The notes: a model not told the origin generated them from the letters alone. 64,000 nucleotides of DNA from Manduca sexta (GCF_014839805.1 NC_051134.1:13423170-13487169), one strand, 5' to 3'. Numbered from the stretch's first letter, positions 11,095 to 22,469 are shown. A program made the numbers and translations.

Positions 11095-11995
11095 TTGAAA
11101 ATTATAAATTAACTAACGCGATACACTCTGTAAATTTTTTAACAAATTTCCTATAAGTATCAAATAATCTGTGGAATGGATTTCATTGTAAGGCATTTTA
11201 TAATCATGCTTGCATAAACACGAGAAACTAAAAACTTACATTACAATGTTAACGAGTTCATAATATAATATGCATATATGCAATACACTTCGTGATAAAC
11301 TGTATTTCAGTATCAATTCGTGGATGAATAACTATGAATGCATGTTCTGTTTTTGAGCTTTAATAATTAGATCTCTGAAGTGTCCATTACGAAAAAAAAG
11401 TACATATTTTTGCTATTATATAACAACAAATTAAGCTGAGAATATTAATGATGGTTTGTATTTTAGTACAGAATAAGCAATTCAAACCCAAGTGATTCAA
11501 AAACGTTGATATAATAAAAATTCATGGCGAAATATTGAAAAATAAGTATATTTAACATTTAAAAAACACACTATCAATGTTTAATGCAACACTGATAAAT
11601 AATATAATGTCCACATAATATTGATGTGCATTTTTTGTACAATTAAAGAAACCTTAATAACTTTGTAAAATTATGAAGTCTAATAAAAAGTAATTGGAGC
11701 ATAACTAGTCAAATGATTACACTTAAAAGTGTAATATATTATATATGCTTGTAATATTATTACAATTAGTCGATGTCAAAGTAATTTCATTTTTTGATTA
11801 CGAAAAAATATTAAAAAAATCTGGCTATGTGCATCAGAGTCAGTTGAGTTTTATTTGTAAACACGCCTTCTTGTTTCGCGCTTTTAATTAAAATACCGCG
11901 AAACCAGAAGGCCTTTTTACAAATTGTCAACCATTGTCTATGGTTTTGTGAAAAATATAAAAAAGACGGTTATCATTCCTTTCCAATTCTTTTAA
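11095..11995. other. Non-coding AT-rich DNA, no gene seen
   Basis: No coding or structured feature is recognised on either strand. Confidence 0.5.
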
Positions 11996-12315
11996 GGCGA
12001 TACCTCAAGGTCCATTTTCATACATTTTGTTTCGGCTTTAATCTGGGTAACTAAACAAGTATTGGCAAGTAAAGAATTTAAATTCACGTCTAGTTAGTGA
12101 TTAGTTCTCGCAGTTGAAGAAAAACGTAAAATAATTAATAATCATGGATATTTCGGCCTTTAAAATTTAATATGACGAAATTTTAAAGGCAGAAATATCC
12201 ATGATTATTAATTATTTTACGTTTTTCTTCAACTGCGAGAACTAATCACCAACTAGACGTGAATGTCTTTACTTGCCGCTAGTTACAGATAAAGCCGAAA
12301 CCTTGAGGTATCGCC
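11996..12315. mobile_element. Near-perfect foldback element flanked by TTAA
   Basis: The 320-bp element starts ggcgatacctcaagg and ends with its complement, with TTAA directly on each side (11992-11995 and 12316-12319). The arms are about 155 and 135 bp; the right arm lacks a block corresponding to 'ccattttcatacattttg'. The innermost stem CCTTTAAAATTT/AAATTTTAAAGG closes a 9-nt loop. Arm identity is very high, so it is recent or maintained. TTAA flanks suggest piggyBac-type mobilisation (inference). A left-arm-only copy is at 50999-51178. Confidence 0.9.
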
Positions 12316-12319
12316 TTAA

Positions 12320-13230
12320 TGAAGAATGAACCCGAAACGTAACAAAACACATATTAAAAAGTTTACACAGCTTAAAAGTAATACCGCCCTAATATTATTA
12401 ATTCATATTATACAATGTAGCGATATTCAACTTAACATAAACTAGGCGCCTAGACCTATTGCAGTCAAACAGCAAACTATAAAAATAAAAACAACTCAAA
12501 GGCGAGTTACTTGGGGTTAGACTTTTAGCCTGACAAGGCGATACCCGATCAAGGACGCGTCGTTGACAAAGAATGGGCGAACTATGTTTGCAGATGCTTT
12601 ATTTCTGCCTACACTTTAAGGGGTACTAACGTGAGCTTATGTCATTTTAACATGAGATGGTTTCACTGGTTACAATATTATATTGACACTAAAACTGAGG
12701 CGAGGGAAAATTATTAAAAATGACTATTAAGGCAAAAAGCACGGTTAAAAATTACAACAGTTTTTTTATTAATCTATTTAATTACTCTAGCATCTTCTAC
12801 AATTGCAATAATTAAAGAAGATGATTAAATAAAATTCACCAAAATTTCATTCGTTGATTTCAAAATAATAATTATTGTTATTCTTAATATCCAATAATGA
12901 ATTCCTCAGAATATGTCAAAATTACATTTATTACGTACAATTAAAAAATAATTTCGCACTTGCACCATTTTACAATTCAATTAAAGTGTGATCACCAACC
13001 ATGTAGCACAAATGTTAACAAATAGATCTACCCCCTTTGCGAATTACTTTTATTAAAGGCCTTTTTATTCCACCTCTTCAAAACTACAGTAACTATTAGT
13101 TACGGTAGTCATAGAATTATATATACTATAGATAAGAATAATAAGTAAATCGATATTTGTTTACATTTTTGATACCATGCTGGTGAACACGCTTCAACGA
13201 GAAGACCGCAACATAGATACAAGTTGGCTA
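12320..13230. other. Non-coding AT-rich DNA, no gene seen
   Basis: No coding or structured feature is recognised. Confidence 0.5.
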
Positions 13231-14001
13231 AGGCTCAAAAAAAATGTACCTCACCTATAATTTTCATGAGCCAAACTACGTCGTAAGAAAATGTAATTTT
13301 ATAATGACGACTTTACTACTTTCAAAATGATATATCAGTTTCCTATCTAACATTTTAGTTTTTGTAGAAACGGGAATTCTTTGGTGAACTTTATTTTTCG
13401 TACTTTGTTTTTAGCGACTTTTCAGAAGTAATTTTGCATGGTAAGTAGCTAAAATTGTCTATAAAGTATAAAAACAAATAAGAGGGATATGAATATTGTG
13501 ATATAGTGTAGTTTATCACTCATTTACATTGCATTTAATTAATTTACGAGTATTTTAGGTTCTGTTATTCACGTGTGTTTGTTCACGTGGGTTACGTGTG
13601 TTACGTAATTGTGTGACGTAATACACATGAAAGGTATTAAACTTAGTTTACATTGGAAATATTATCATAATGGCGACCACATATCAAAACTTAGACGATT
13701 GAAGTTAGTCGTTCCATGTTTTGTAAAATAAAATATTATCACACCTGCCGAAAGACAAAAGCTCTGTCGGGAAAGGATAAATTATTATTATAATTATATA
13801 ATATTAATTATTTTGATTAGGATATAATAATATTTTTCTTGAGTTAAATAAACAAATTGGTGCATATAGTATTTTATTTAAAATAAAGTACTCTTTTTTG
13901 GTGTGCACTAATTTTAACAATATTTCCAGTGTGTTGCCTATTTTCTGTGTGTTATCGTGTGTTACAATTCCCGTGTGTTATGGTACATTTTTTGTGAGCC
14001 T
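13231..14001. mobile_element. 771-bp TA-flanked MITE just downstream of the Relish stop codon
   Basis: The left end AGGCTCAAAAAAAATGTACC (13231-13250) and the right end GGTACATTTTTTGTGAGCCT (13982-14001) are inverted with one mismatch. TA lies on both sides (13229-13230 and 14002-14003). The interior has repeated gtgtgttac and cacgtg words and no transposase. It begins 90 bp past the Relish stop (14092), so it probably forms most of that gene's 3' UTR or provides its polyadenylation signal. Confidence 0.75.
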
Positions 14002-14091
14002 TAGTCACTTATGAATCGATTTCCTAACATTAAAAACGAAACTTAATCGAGTACAATGCCTACTACTAATAGTCTTTGGTCGCAAAATATG

Positions 14092-14190
14092 TCACTCTAT
14101 GTGTCTCCTTATAATTGAAGCAGCCTCTAATTCTCCCATATCTTCTAGAATTACAGCCAACGTTTTCGAGGATATGTCGTTTCTGCATTC
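14092..14190 (-). CDS. Rel: Relish-like gene, last exon (end of death domain)
   Basis: The acceptor AG is at 14192-14191. The exon has 33 codons, beginning ECRNDISSKTLAVILE and ending RRHIE then TGA at 14094-14092. The phase-0 start fits the phase-0 donor of the death-domain exon at 16567. The sequence supplies the final helices of the domain. Confidence 0.8.
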   Translation of the reverse strand, partial: ECRNDISSKTLAVILEDMGELEAASIIRRHIE

Positions 14191-17100
14191 CTAAAAATTA
14201 TAAAAATATTTTTATCGAACCGTAATCTATATTATTATATCCAAATTTTTTAAAAATATTTAATACTAATCATATTGAAATATTTAATTAAGTATTAAGT
14301 TCGTATTCCTGGAAATTGGTTCGAATTCCGGGCAAGGTATACACTTTTCTGTTCATTCCGGAGTTTTTTAATTTGAATCCGATATGGTTTTTAAGTTTGT
14401 CTCTTATCACATCATGGAACGGAACACACATACCTAAACTCCACGTACGCGCTGGCTCCGGCACGTGTGTGTACTATGTAGTGCGTGAGTACCTTGAGGT
14501 GCAGCAGCAGCGTGCGCGCGGGCGCGTGCTGTCGCGCGCACCAGTCGAGCGCGGCGGCGAGGCCGAGGCGGTGCGCGAGCGCGCGCCGCGCCGCGCGCCT
14601 CCAGCGCCGCGCTCAGCGCCTCCACGTGTGTGTACTATGTAGTGCGTGAGTACCTTGAGGTGCAGCAGCAGCGTGCGCGCGGGCGCGTGCTGTCGCGCGC
14701 ACCAGTCGAGCGCGGCGGCGAGGCCGAGGCGGTGCGCGAGCGCGCGCCACGCGCCGCGCGCCTCCAGCGCCGCGCTCAGCGCCTCCACGTGTGTGTACTA
14801 TGTAGTGCGTGAGTACCTTGAGGTGCAGCAGCAGCGTGCGCGCGGGCGCGTGCTGTCGCGCGCACCAGTCGAGCGCGGCGGCGAGGCCGAGGCGGTGCGC
14901 GAGCGCGCGCCACGCGCCGCGCGCCTCCAGCGCCGCGCTCAGCGCCTCCACGTGTGTGTACTATGTAGTGCGTGAGTACCTTGAGGTGCAGCAGCAGCGT
15001 GCGCGCGGGCGCGTGCTGTCGCGCGCACCAGTCGAGCGCGGCGGCGAGGCCGAGGCGGTGCGCGAGCGCGCGCCACGCGCCGCGCGCCTCCAGCGCCGCG
15101 CTCAGCGCCTCCACGTGTGTGTACTATGTAGTGCGTGAGTACCTTGAGGTGCAGCAGCAGCGTGCGCGCGGGCGCGTGCTGTCGCGCGCACCAGTCGAGC
15201 GCGGCGGCGAGGCCGAGGCGGTGCGCGAGCGCGCCACGCGCCGCCCGCCGCCAGCGCCGCGCTCAGCGCCTCCACGTGTGTGTACTATGTAGTGCGTGAG
15301 TACCTTGAGGTGCAGCAGCAGCGTGCGCGCGGGCGCGTGCTGTCGCGCGCACCAGTCGAGCGCGGCGGCGAGGCCGAGGCGGTGCGCGAGCGCGCGCCAC
15401 GCGCCGCGCGCCTCCAGCGCCGCGCTCAGCGCCTCCACGTGTGTGTACTATGTAGTGCGTGAGTACCTTGAGGTGCAGCAGCAGCGTGCGCGCGGGCGCG
15501 TGCTGTCGCGCGCACCAGTCGAGCGCGGCGGCGAGGCCGAGGCGGTGCGAGCGCGCGCCACGCGCCGCGCGCCTCCAGCGCCGCGCTCAGCGCCTCCACG
15601 TGTGTGTACTATGTAGTGCGTGAGTACCTTGAGGTGCAGCAGCAGCGTGCGCGCGGGCGCGTGCTGTCGCGCGCACCAGTCGAGCGCGGCGGCGAGGCCG
15701 AGGCGGTGCGCGAGCGCGCGCCACGCGCCGCGCGCCTCCAGCGCCGCGCTCAGCGCCTCCACGTGTGTGTACTATGTAGTGCGTGAGTACCTTGAGGTGC
15801 AGCAGCAGCGTGCGCGCGGGCGCGTGCTGTCGCGCGCACCAGTCGAGCGCGGCGGCGAGGCCGAGGCGGTGCGCGAGCGCGCGCCACGCGCCGCGCGCCT
15901 CCAGCGCCGCGCTCAGCGCCTCCACGTGTGTGTACTATGTAGTGCGTGAGTACCTTGAGGTGCAGCAGCAGCGTGCGCGCGGGCGCGTGCTGTCGCGCGC
16001 ACCAGTCGAGCGCGGCGGCGAGGCCGAGGCGGTGCGCGAGCGCCTCCAGCGCCGCGCTCAGCGCCTCCACGTGTGTGTACTATGTAGTGCGTGAGTACCT
16101 TGAGGTGCAGCAGCAGCGTGCGCGCGGGCGCGTGCTGTCGCGCGCACCAGTCGAGCGCGGCGGCGAGGCCGAGGCGGTGCGCGAGCGCGCGCCGCGCGCC
16201 TCCAGCGCCGCGCTCAGCGCCTCCACGTGTGTGTACTATGTAGTGCGTGAGTACCTTGAGGTGCAGCAGCAGCGTGCGCGCGGGCGCGTGCTGTCGCGCG
16301 CACCAGTCGAGCGCGGCGGCGAGGCCGAGGCGGTGCGCGAGCGCGCGCCACGCGCCGCGCGCCTCCAGCGCCGCGCTCAGCGCCTCCACGTGTGTGTACT
16401 ATGTAGTGCGTGAGTACCTTGAGGTGCAGCAGCAGCGTGCGCGCGGGCGCGTGCTGTCGCGCGCACCAGTCGAGCGCGGCGGCGAGGCCGAGGCGGTGCG
16501 CGAGCGCGCGCCTCCAGCGCCGCGCTCAGCGCCTCCACGTGTGTGTACTATGTAGTGCGTGAGTACCTTGAGGTGCAGCAGCAGCGTGCGCGCGGGCGCG
16601 TGCTGTCGCGCGCACCAGTCGAGCGCGGCGGCGAGGCCGAGGCGGTGCGCGAGCGCGCGCCACGCGCCGCGCGCCTCCAGCGCCGCGCTCAGCGCCTCCA
16701 CGTATGCGCCCAGCTCCGGCAGACTCACAGCGCCCGATCCGGAACCCATCCGGTAGTCCTGCGTGACACAACATACTCTGTGAGCCTTTTTTTTTGTTTT
16801 ACCAGAGAAAAAGTAATCTTACGACTACCGCTCAACCTGAGGGGCCATACTATCTATACCTGGCGCGTACAACACGTTTACATTGCACGTATCTAAGTTG
16901 TTGATTTGCATCCCCGCTATATTTACGGAGGTTGTAAACTCCACTTATAGAACACGAATCAATGAAAAAATAAGTACCGAAAATGAAACTTTAAAAAATA
17001 ATTATTGATTAAAAATAAAACTATACGTGTAATAGCAATCACCTTGAACTCACCCCGTGTGGCATCGTTGATTTTTGCGCCACATAGGACACATACAGGG

Positions 17101-20100
17101 TTTTGTCGCGCGCCTTGGCCGCGCGGACTAGCCGTGTCAATTGCGAACAGCTGGTGCTTTCCATGGCAATTCGCGTTGCCGTGGGGTCCTATTCTAATGT
17201 ATGCACTACGTGGGGGTTAATTCTAAACCATCGAAAAACAATTAAATCAACTATTCGGATTCCAGTTTGAGGTAGGACTTACATTGTATTATTAGATGAT
17301 TATGTATACCCATTACAATGAACTCTTCAAATATTGCGGGGATGCAAGGCAATAACTTGTAGTCTTTCGATAAACATACAAACAAATTAAGACAAAAAAT
17401 AACTTAGTATAAAAACTAATCCGCAAAATATACTTTACCGCCGAAATATTTTTTACCTTACAAGTTTTCACAAGCGCAATGAACTCACCTCCTCATCAGC
17501 GGATTCGAACTCATCGTCCATTTCCGACTTGGTGTCCTCCTCGTACGCGGCGGCGGGGACATAGTCCTTCATCGCGTCCCGTATTTCGGAGTGTTCGCGC
17601 GCCATCTTCCACGCCGATATGTTGTGCTCATCTTGCTTCATCGGATCAGCCTATAACATATTTATTATACAACCGCTATGCTTTACATCGCGTCAGATAT
17701 GCGAGTCGTTGTGATGTGATAACCGCTACAACTGCTCGGAAACCCGTGTCGGGAACAATTGTTAACATTTGGCACTTCGTAAAAGCTCCGCAGACTGTTT
17801 GATGCATGTCTCATGTGGTTTGTTTTGCTGTCTTTATTTAAAGATATACCCCTTTATTCACAAACATTATTTATTTAAGGGCGGAGCATTGCTGTGAGAA
17901 CAAGTCTGTTTCTCAGCTTTGTTTATCTGACAGCTTGTTGTTTGTTCAGCTTTGTTTATCTGACAGTCAATTAGATACAAGTTGTATCTCAATATTAGCC
18001 AATCACAACGGCCCTATGTCTACGCACTGCGAAGGCTGCCATGCCGTCAGCACTAAAAAACAGACTTGTTATCACAGTTATGCTCTGTCCTTAGATAAAT
18101 AACGTCTATGAATAAGGGGGTCAGATTTTGTGTATGTAGGGACACACACTTGCGCAGCAGTGTAAGTGCACGTACGTAGTTGTGCGGGAACGCTGTCATA
18201 CCATGCTCCCATATAAAAGTGACGTGTGCCTTTGTTAATTCAGTATGTCTACTAAATTGTTACTATTACCATCCAAGTACTCCGCTGTGTATTACCGTAC
18301 TCTGGAACTTTGGAAATACAAATTTACTCAGTGCCATTCTCGAGTTTAATGTACATACGCTAAATTTGTTACTCTCATACAACAACCTCTACATTGACAA
18401 CTCAAAGTAATATGGGTTCCACAATCAGATTACTGAATTAGGTCGTAGGCGTTTTAATTTGCCAGTATACGAACAAACATGTAATTACGTAACAAAGATG
18501 CATACCTTTTTTTGGAGCAACAGTTTTACTATTTCCAAAGTGTTCTTCTTAACGGAGCCGCCGCAGACGATCTGTAACGCAGTGTTGCCACAGCCGTCCA
18601 CAACGTCTATTTCCGACTGAGAACAAGAATACATTGAAACTAATTTGGAATAATAAATAAGTAATCACTCTGTAGGTAAAGCAAAAATAAACCAATACAT
18701 AATAAATTACTACGAGACATTTTTCGATTTTTTTTTCAAAAGAAATGAGTGTGAACATGTTTGGATGTTTGCTTGAAGTAAACGCAGAACCCGCTAAATG
18801 GATTTACATGAAATTTGACACATGGATACACCATATCCTGGATTAGTCATAGGCAACTTTTATCACGATAATTTCCGTCTGTAAGAAATATTTGAATTAT
18901 TCACAAGTTTATTTTAAATACATAGTGCCGACATCACATAAATGGCGCTATGGATCTCTATTGTGTACTGTATTCGCAGACGAAGCTGCGAGCAATACCT
19001 ACCAGATATAAAAAGTACTATTAAAAAAAGTGCGTTTTTGATCCATTCACAACTAGTATGTCCTCGGCAAGAGGGTGCTTAAGCCCTAACTTTTTCAAAC
19101 AGGACATATGGTGGTCTGTTCTCGTAAATGTTTTAATAGTAAATATAATACTTTTTATTTTTCCTTTTAGTATTACTTACAACAATTAAACGAAATTATA
19201 CTTGTCTTATTAGCTACAGTACTTGTGTGTTCTTTTTTAGCTATAATTATTACTATAAGTGAAGGCCTGTTATTGGTTATCAGTAAACTAGTTTAGTGTT
19301 ATTTGAGTTTGTATAGCTGTAAGTCTTCCATACCTTAAATCACTACTCACTACATAGTATAAAACAAAGTCGCTTTCTCTGTCCCTGTGTATGCTTAAAT
19401 TTTTAAAACTACGCAACGGATTTTGATGCGGTTTTTTTAATAGATAGAGTGATTCAAGAGGAAATTTTATATGTATAATAATAACATCCATTAAATAGTG
19501 AGGAGAAAAACTGTTATTTTGTTATGTTATACCCGCGCGAAGCCAGAGCGGGCCGCTATGTTTTTATATACAACGTTCACAGTTTTTCTGTAGTGTATTT
19601 AGTATCAGCATTGCACCCGTGCGAAGCCGGGGCGGGTCGCTAGTAAATAAAAAACGGTATGGGAATAGCGAGTGTACTCACGGGCGACACGAACTCGAGC
19701 AGCGCCCTGACGACGTCGCAGTTGTCGTCGTAGGCGGCGAGGTGCAGCGGCGTGCGGCCCTGCGCGTCGCGCACGCGCGGGTCGGCGCCGCGCGCCGCCA
19801 GCTGCCGCGCGCTCGCGCCGCTCGTCGACAGGTGCAGCGCCGTCTGCTTCTCTGCCGCACGCGGTACAAGACATATTGGGATCATTGATATAATATGTAC
19901 TACGTATTAGATTCGGCGTTCCGAACATTCACTGCGTTCAAATGATGTGAACTGATATCCATTCAAACTGACTTTAGTGTGGTCAATATTGACAACTTGT
20001 GGTTGTGTACGGAGTGGCGCTCATGATATAAGAACTCGAGTCTAAGTGCAAACTTGGATTTGAATAAAAAATATTAGTGTAACGCGCGAGTTTTGGCGGC

Positions 20101-21480
20101 AGTACTTTTAAAATAGCGCGCGCCGAGCTGAGGCTCGGTGTTTGTTATTATACGCAATCCGCCGCGTCGCTAGCCTCTCTGAATGGCCGAGGCCGCTCCG
20201 ACGTGCGGGGTGCGCGTCGGATCGCGCGAGGCGTCGATCGGCCGGGTTTCGCGAAGTTAGCCGACAACAATAACCGCTCTCGAGCTCACGGACGCGCGAA
20301 CGCCACCAATCCTTTTGTTATTATTTTAATTGTAATTGTGATTGTGAATAAATGTTTAGAACACAAACAGGTGTTTCTATATTAGTCAATATTTGTTATT
20401 CAAGTGAATAAAAAGGTTAACACAGTTACGTTTTGGTTGCCATTTTAGTTCAGATTTTGAACAAATAGTTTATATGGACGTTCGTGTCTATAGAATATAC
20501 GTCAATGATTGGGATGTATTCCGTTTGTTACCGTCAATTACCATAAAACGCTACTCGTCAACGATGCGTGTGAATTACAAGTTGAAGCGGAAGACTAAAC
20601 ACGCCTTAATAACAAATGGCGATCATCGTTCCTGAATTGCGAATTGCGCCACTTCACGCATCAAATGCGCGGGAGTCACATCGTCATGCTCGTATAAAAT
20701 AATTAGTTTACAAAATATTCAGTTTCTTAATATTTAACCGATCTACAATTTCTAAAATGGTCCAAAATTACAAACAAGACTTAACTTTTATTCCTAAAAA
20801 AGCCTTGATGAAAAATAAACTTTACTTGAATCATGTTTTTCGTATATAATTATGTAATGTAAATGAATACCGTTATTGCAGTCGTTCAAATCGCACCGAA
20901 CATTGTTATTTTTGATGGCGTCCAATAATGCTTCTAAACAACATTCGCTCCTCACAGCGTAGTGCACCGCATTGTCGCCCTCGCTGTCTTTATTCATTGG
21001 ATTGCAACCTACAAACACATGAGATAATCTTAATATAACATAACTTCAATCGTATATAAATTAAACGATTCCAAACACTAACAAAAGCAAGCATTTCCAT
21101 CAGAATTAAGCTACGTAGTTGAGCTAAACGAGAATGAGTCGCGTAATTGTTAAATGATGTGCAAATTTGTCATTGCCCTTTGTAAACGAAGTGAGGCTGG
21201 AAAAATGAAGTGATACTATTGCAACGCTTAGCACCTTCGTAAATTTGTACTGGGAACGCACACTAAATATAGAATAGTAAAAAAAAAATATTAGCATTTC
21301 AAACCTTTTGCAATAAGTAAAGAGACCATTCGAGGCAGGTCGTTTACAATAGCCATGTGTAATATGGTTTGCTGTTTATTATTACAATAGTCCAATAGAT
21401 GTGTCATTTTCACGCTATGTATGATTTTGACGATGTATTCAAAACTACTTTGATTGCTGCACAATGTCATATGAAGGAAT
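14092..21480 (-). CDS. Rel: Relish-like NF-kB precursor, C-terminal ankyrin/death-domain half (7 exons)
   Basis: Seven minus-strand exons (21480-21305, 21008-20871, 19851-19682, 18616-18506, 17650-17489, 16758-16567, 14190-14092) join in phase with no stop, giving about 349 residues. They encode five or six ankyrin repeats (segments such as QQTILHMAIVNDLP, GDNAVHYAV, QTALHL, GRTPLHLAAYDDN, GNTALQIVCGG) and then an acidic linker. The last two exons form a death domain (WRALAHRLGL in the first, LAVILEDMGELEAASIIRRH in the second). This order is that of the IkB-like inhibitory half of class I NF-kB precursors. In insects these are Relish, the IMD-pathway transcription factor held in the cytoplasm until its ankyrin part is cleaved off. 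The Rel-homology exons are not visible; they may be in the N gap or elsewhere. An unrelated ankyrin/death-domain protein remains possible. Confidence 0.78.
14441..16566 (-). repeat. Tandem array of 13 duplicated death-domain exon ends, ~163 bp each
   Basis: The exon/intron junction word 'gagtaccttgaggtgcagca' recurs with the exon edge at 14493, 14654, 14817, 14980, 15143, 15304, 15467, 15628, 15791, 15954, 16099, 16255 and 16418, then in the parent exon at 16567. Spacings are 161-163 bp, with shorter units of 145, 149 and 156. Each unit holds the last about 44 codons of the exon (from V-E-A-L-S), its GT donor, and about 30 bp of intron. Units are nearly identical and very GC-rich. Long open frames on both strands here are by-products of the composition. 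The left edge (14441-14461) resembles the exon's more 5' part. Confidence 0.95.
16567..16758 (-). CDS. Rel: Relish-like gene, death-domain exon (parent of the tandem array)
   Basis: The acceptor AG is at 16760-16759 and the donor GTACTC follows 16567. The exon is 192 nt, 64 codons, phase 0 on both sides, starting DYRMGSGSGAVSLPELGAYV and ending ...LLLHLK. The W-R-A-L-A-H-R-L-G-L block is the conserved core of a death domain. GC content is very high compared with the other exons. Confidence 0.82.
17050..17215 (-). other. GC-rich open stretch inside a Relish intron
   Basis: The minus strand is open for more than 45 codons (including HQLFAIDTASPRGQGARQN and C-x2-C in PVCVLCGAK) and ends at a GTGAGT-like site. 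It could be a cassette exon or a captured retroelement piece. In the phase required by the neighbouring exons it meets a stop codon, so a coding cassette is not supported. Confidence 0.3.
17489..17650 (-). CDS. Rel: Relish-like gene exon, last ankyrin repeat and acidic linker
   Basis: 162 nt, phase 0 at both ends, acceptor at 17652-17651, donor GTGAGT at 17488-17483. It encodes ADPMKQDEHNISAWKMAREH, which completes the last ankyrin repeat, then an acidic tail rich in E/D (EEDTKSEMDDEFESADEE) resembling the linker before the death domain. Confidence 0.8.
17849..18120. mobile_element. Palindromic TTAA-type MITE, copy 2 (in Relish intron)
   Basis: The termini cccctttattcac and gtctatgaataaggggg match the family. 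This copy is longer because a segment around 'cagctttgtttatctgacag' is duplicated (17916-17965). It lies in the intron between the exons at 17489-17650 and 18506-18616. Confidence 0.85.
18506..18616 (-). CDS. Rel: Relish-like gene, ankyrin-repeat exon
   Basis: 111 nt, 37 codons, phase 0 both ends; acceptor CAG before 18616, donor GTATGC after 18506. It encodes a full ankyrin consensus (GCGNTALQIVCGG... LEIVKLLLQKK). Confidence 0.8.
18770..19000. repeat. RTE-like LINE tail fragment in intron
   Basis: Words such as 'aatggatttacatgaaattt' and 'cgaagctgcgagcaa' follow the pattern of degenerate RTE 3' regions common in insects. The fragment is eroded and carries no coding. Confidence 0.4.
19340..19650. 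repeat. Two adjacent RTE-like tails in intron
   Basis: The motif '[c/t]gcgaagcc[g/a]g[g/a]gcggg[c/t]cgcta' occurs twice, at about 19532 and 19618. Upstream is 'gcaacggattttgatgcggt', a typical 3' region of RTE elements. The second copy ends 30 bp from an exon. Confidence 0.5.
19682..19851 (-). CDS. Rel: Relish-like gene, exon with two ankyrin repeats
   Basis: 170 nt; acceptor at 19853-19852, donor GTGAGT at 19681-19676. It encodes KQTALHLSTSGASARQLAAR and GRTPLHLAAYDDNCDVVRAL, two TxLHL-type ankyrin repeats. The first codon is completed by the single G at the end of the exon at 20871. Confidence 0.85.
19852..20870. other. Intron with a GC-rich insert (about 20090-20310)
   Basis: The intron contains a GC-rich block ('cgcgcgccgagctgaggctc' and following) running into AT-rich DNA with aataaa. 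It looks like a retroelement end, but no domain is recognised. Confidence 0.35.
20871..21008 (-). CDS. Rel: Relish-like gene, ankyrin-repeat exon
   Basis: 138 nt with acceptor at 21010-21009 and donor GTATTC at 20870-20865. It encodes CNPMNKDSEGDNAVHYAVRS and an LLDAI segment, one ankyrin repeat and the start of the next. Phase 2/1 ends fit both neighbours (G-GT = Gly, G-AG = Glu). Confidence 0.82.
21305..21480 (-). CDS. Rel: Relish-like gene, first visible exon (start of ankyrin region)
   Basis: 176 nt, acceptor TTTAG before 21480, donor GTTTGA after 21305. It encodes FLHMTLCSNQSSFEYIVKII and then QQTILHMAIVNDLPRMVSLL, the first ankyrin repeats. The exon needs two bases from an upstream exon that I could not find in the 5 kb up to the next gene. 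Confidence 0.78.
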
Positions 21481-22238
21481 CTAAAAAGAAAATAGAAAAT
21501 ACAATAAATGAGCACAAAGTCTTGACATGCAAGTACCAAAACACAAAACATTCAATAACATATTCGATTATTTTTTAGTTTCCCTGTGAATTATTCATTA
21601 TCTAGTTTAAACCAGTTTTAACCATTTTGTCTGTTTTTTTTTTAGCTAAATTCATTTAAAATACCTCTTATTGGCCGGGCAGCTAAATTTCGCCACCATA
21701 ACCTCACACCTTTCACTAAACCCAAGTCCTTTCCATTAAAACCCGTAAAATATCCATGATGATATCTTAATCGTGGGTTTAAAAACCAAAGACCGTAAAT
21801 AATATAAAATATTATTAATTATAAATTTGGGACCCGTTTCCAATCACTCTTTTATATCCTGCGTAAACCTGTTATTCGTTTCCTTTTTTCAGTTTTCAAT
21901 ATAATATTATATATTTAAATATGTCAGTGGGACATTCCATTTCGTGTAACCATAGAGCTTCGAATAATAATACTGACATACACATGCATCTGACAAATTC
22001 GATATAATATATCAATATCCACATATAATATACAGGGTGTAAAAATAATCGCTGACTTACGAAACCAGGCCGATAGAAGAGTTAATATGCATTGATTAAA
22101 CCTACGTATATGTTGCCTGATATTACGTAGCTTAAAAGTTATTTAGATATTTATGAATTTTGACGATAGTCAACTTCACTTAATGTTGTGACTTTTTCAT
22201 TGAGATAATATAAATAGTGAGCCTCACAGATGAATATA

Positions 22239-22378
22239 ACACTAAGGATCAAGGTTTTGTTTAGAAATAAACAATATTTTTAAAAAAACACATAAAAAAC
22301 GTAATTTAAAGAACTGTAGAATAAGAAAACACTTGCAGTTTATTTCTGAATTTACAAAACCCTTGTCCTAAGTGTTAT
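22239..22378. repeat. Short inverted repeat with ~35-bp arms
   Basis: 'taacactaaggatcaaggtt' near 22238 is complementary with mismatches to 'aacccttgtcctaagtgtta' ending at 22378, around an AT-rich spacer. Preceded by 'acagggtg' at 22033. Probably the terminus of a small mobile element. Confidence 0.5.
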
Positions 22379-22469
22379 GGTCATTCGGGACGTTCACTAA
22401 TTATCTTAGCTGAATAAAGGCCACGACTGTGCATTAATATTTTAGATTTAATAACGATTGTTAGTGTTT

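Noticed and set aside
14434..16896. Many overlapping 60-158 codon open frames on both strands
   Set aside because: They are products of the GC-rich 163-bp tandem array, which is open in several frames. Only the parent exon at 16567-16758 is supported by splice sites, phase and homology.
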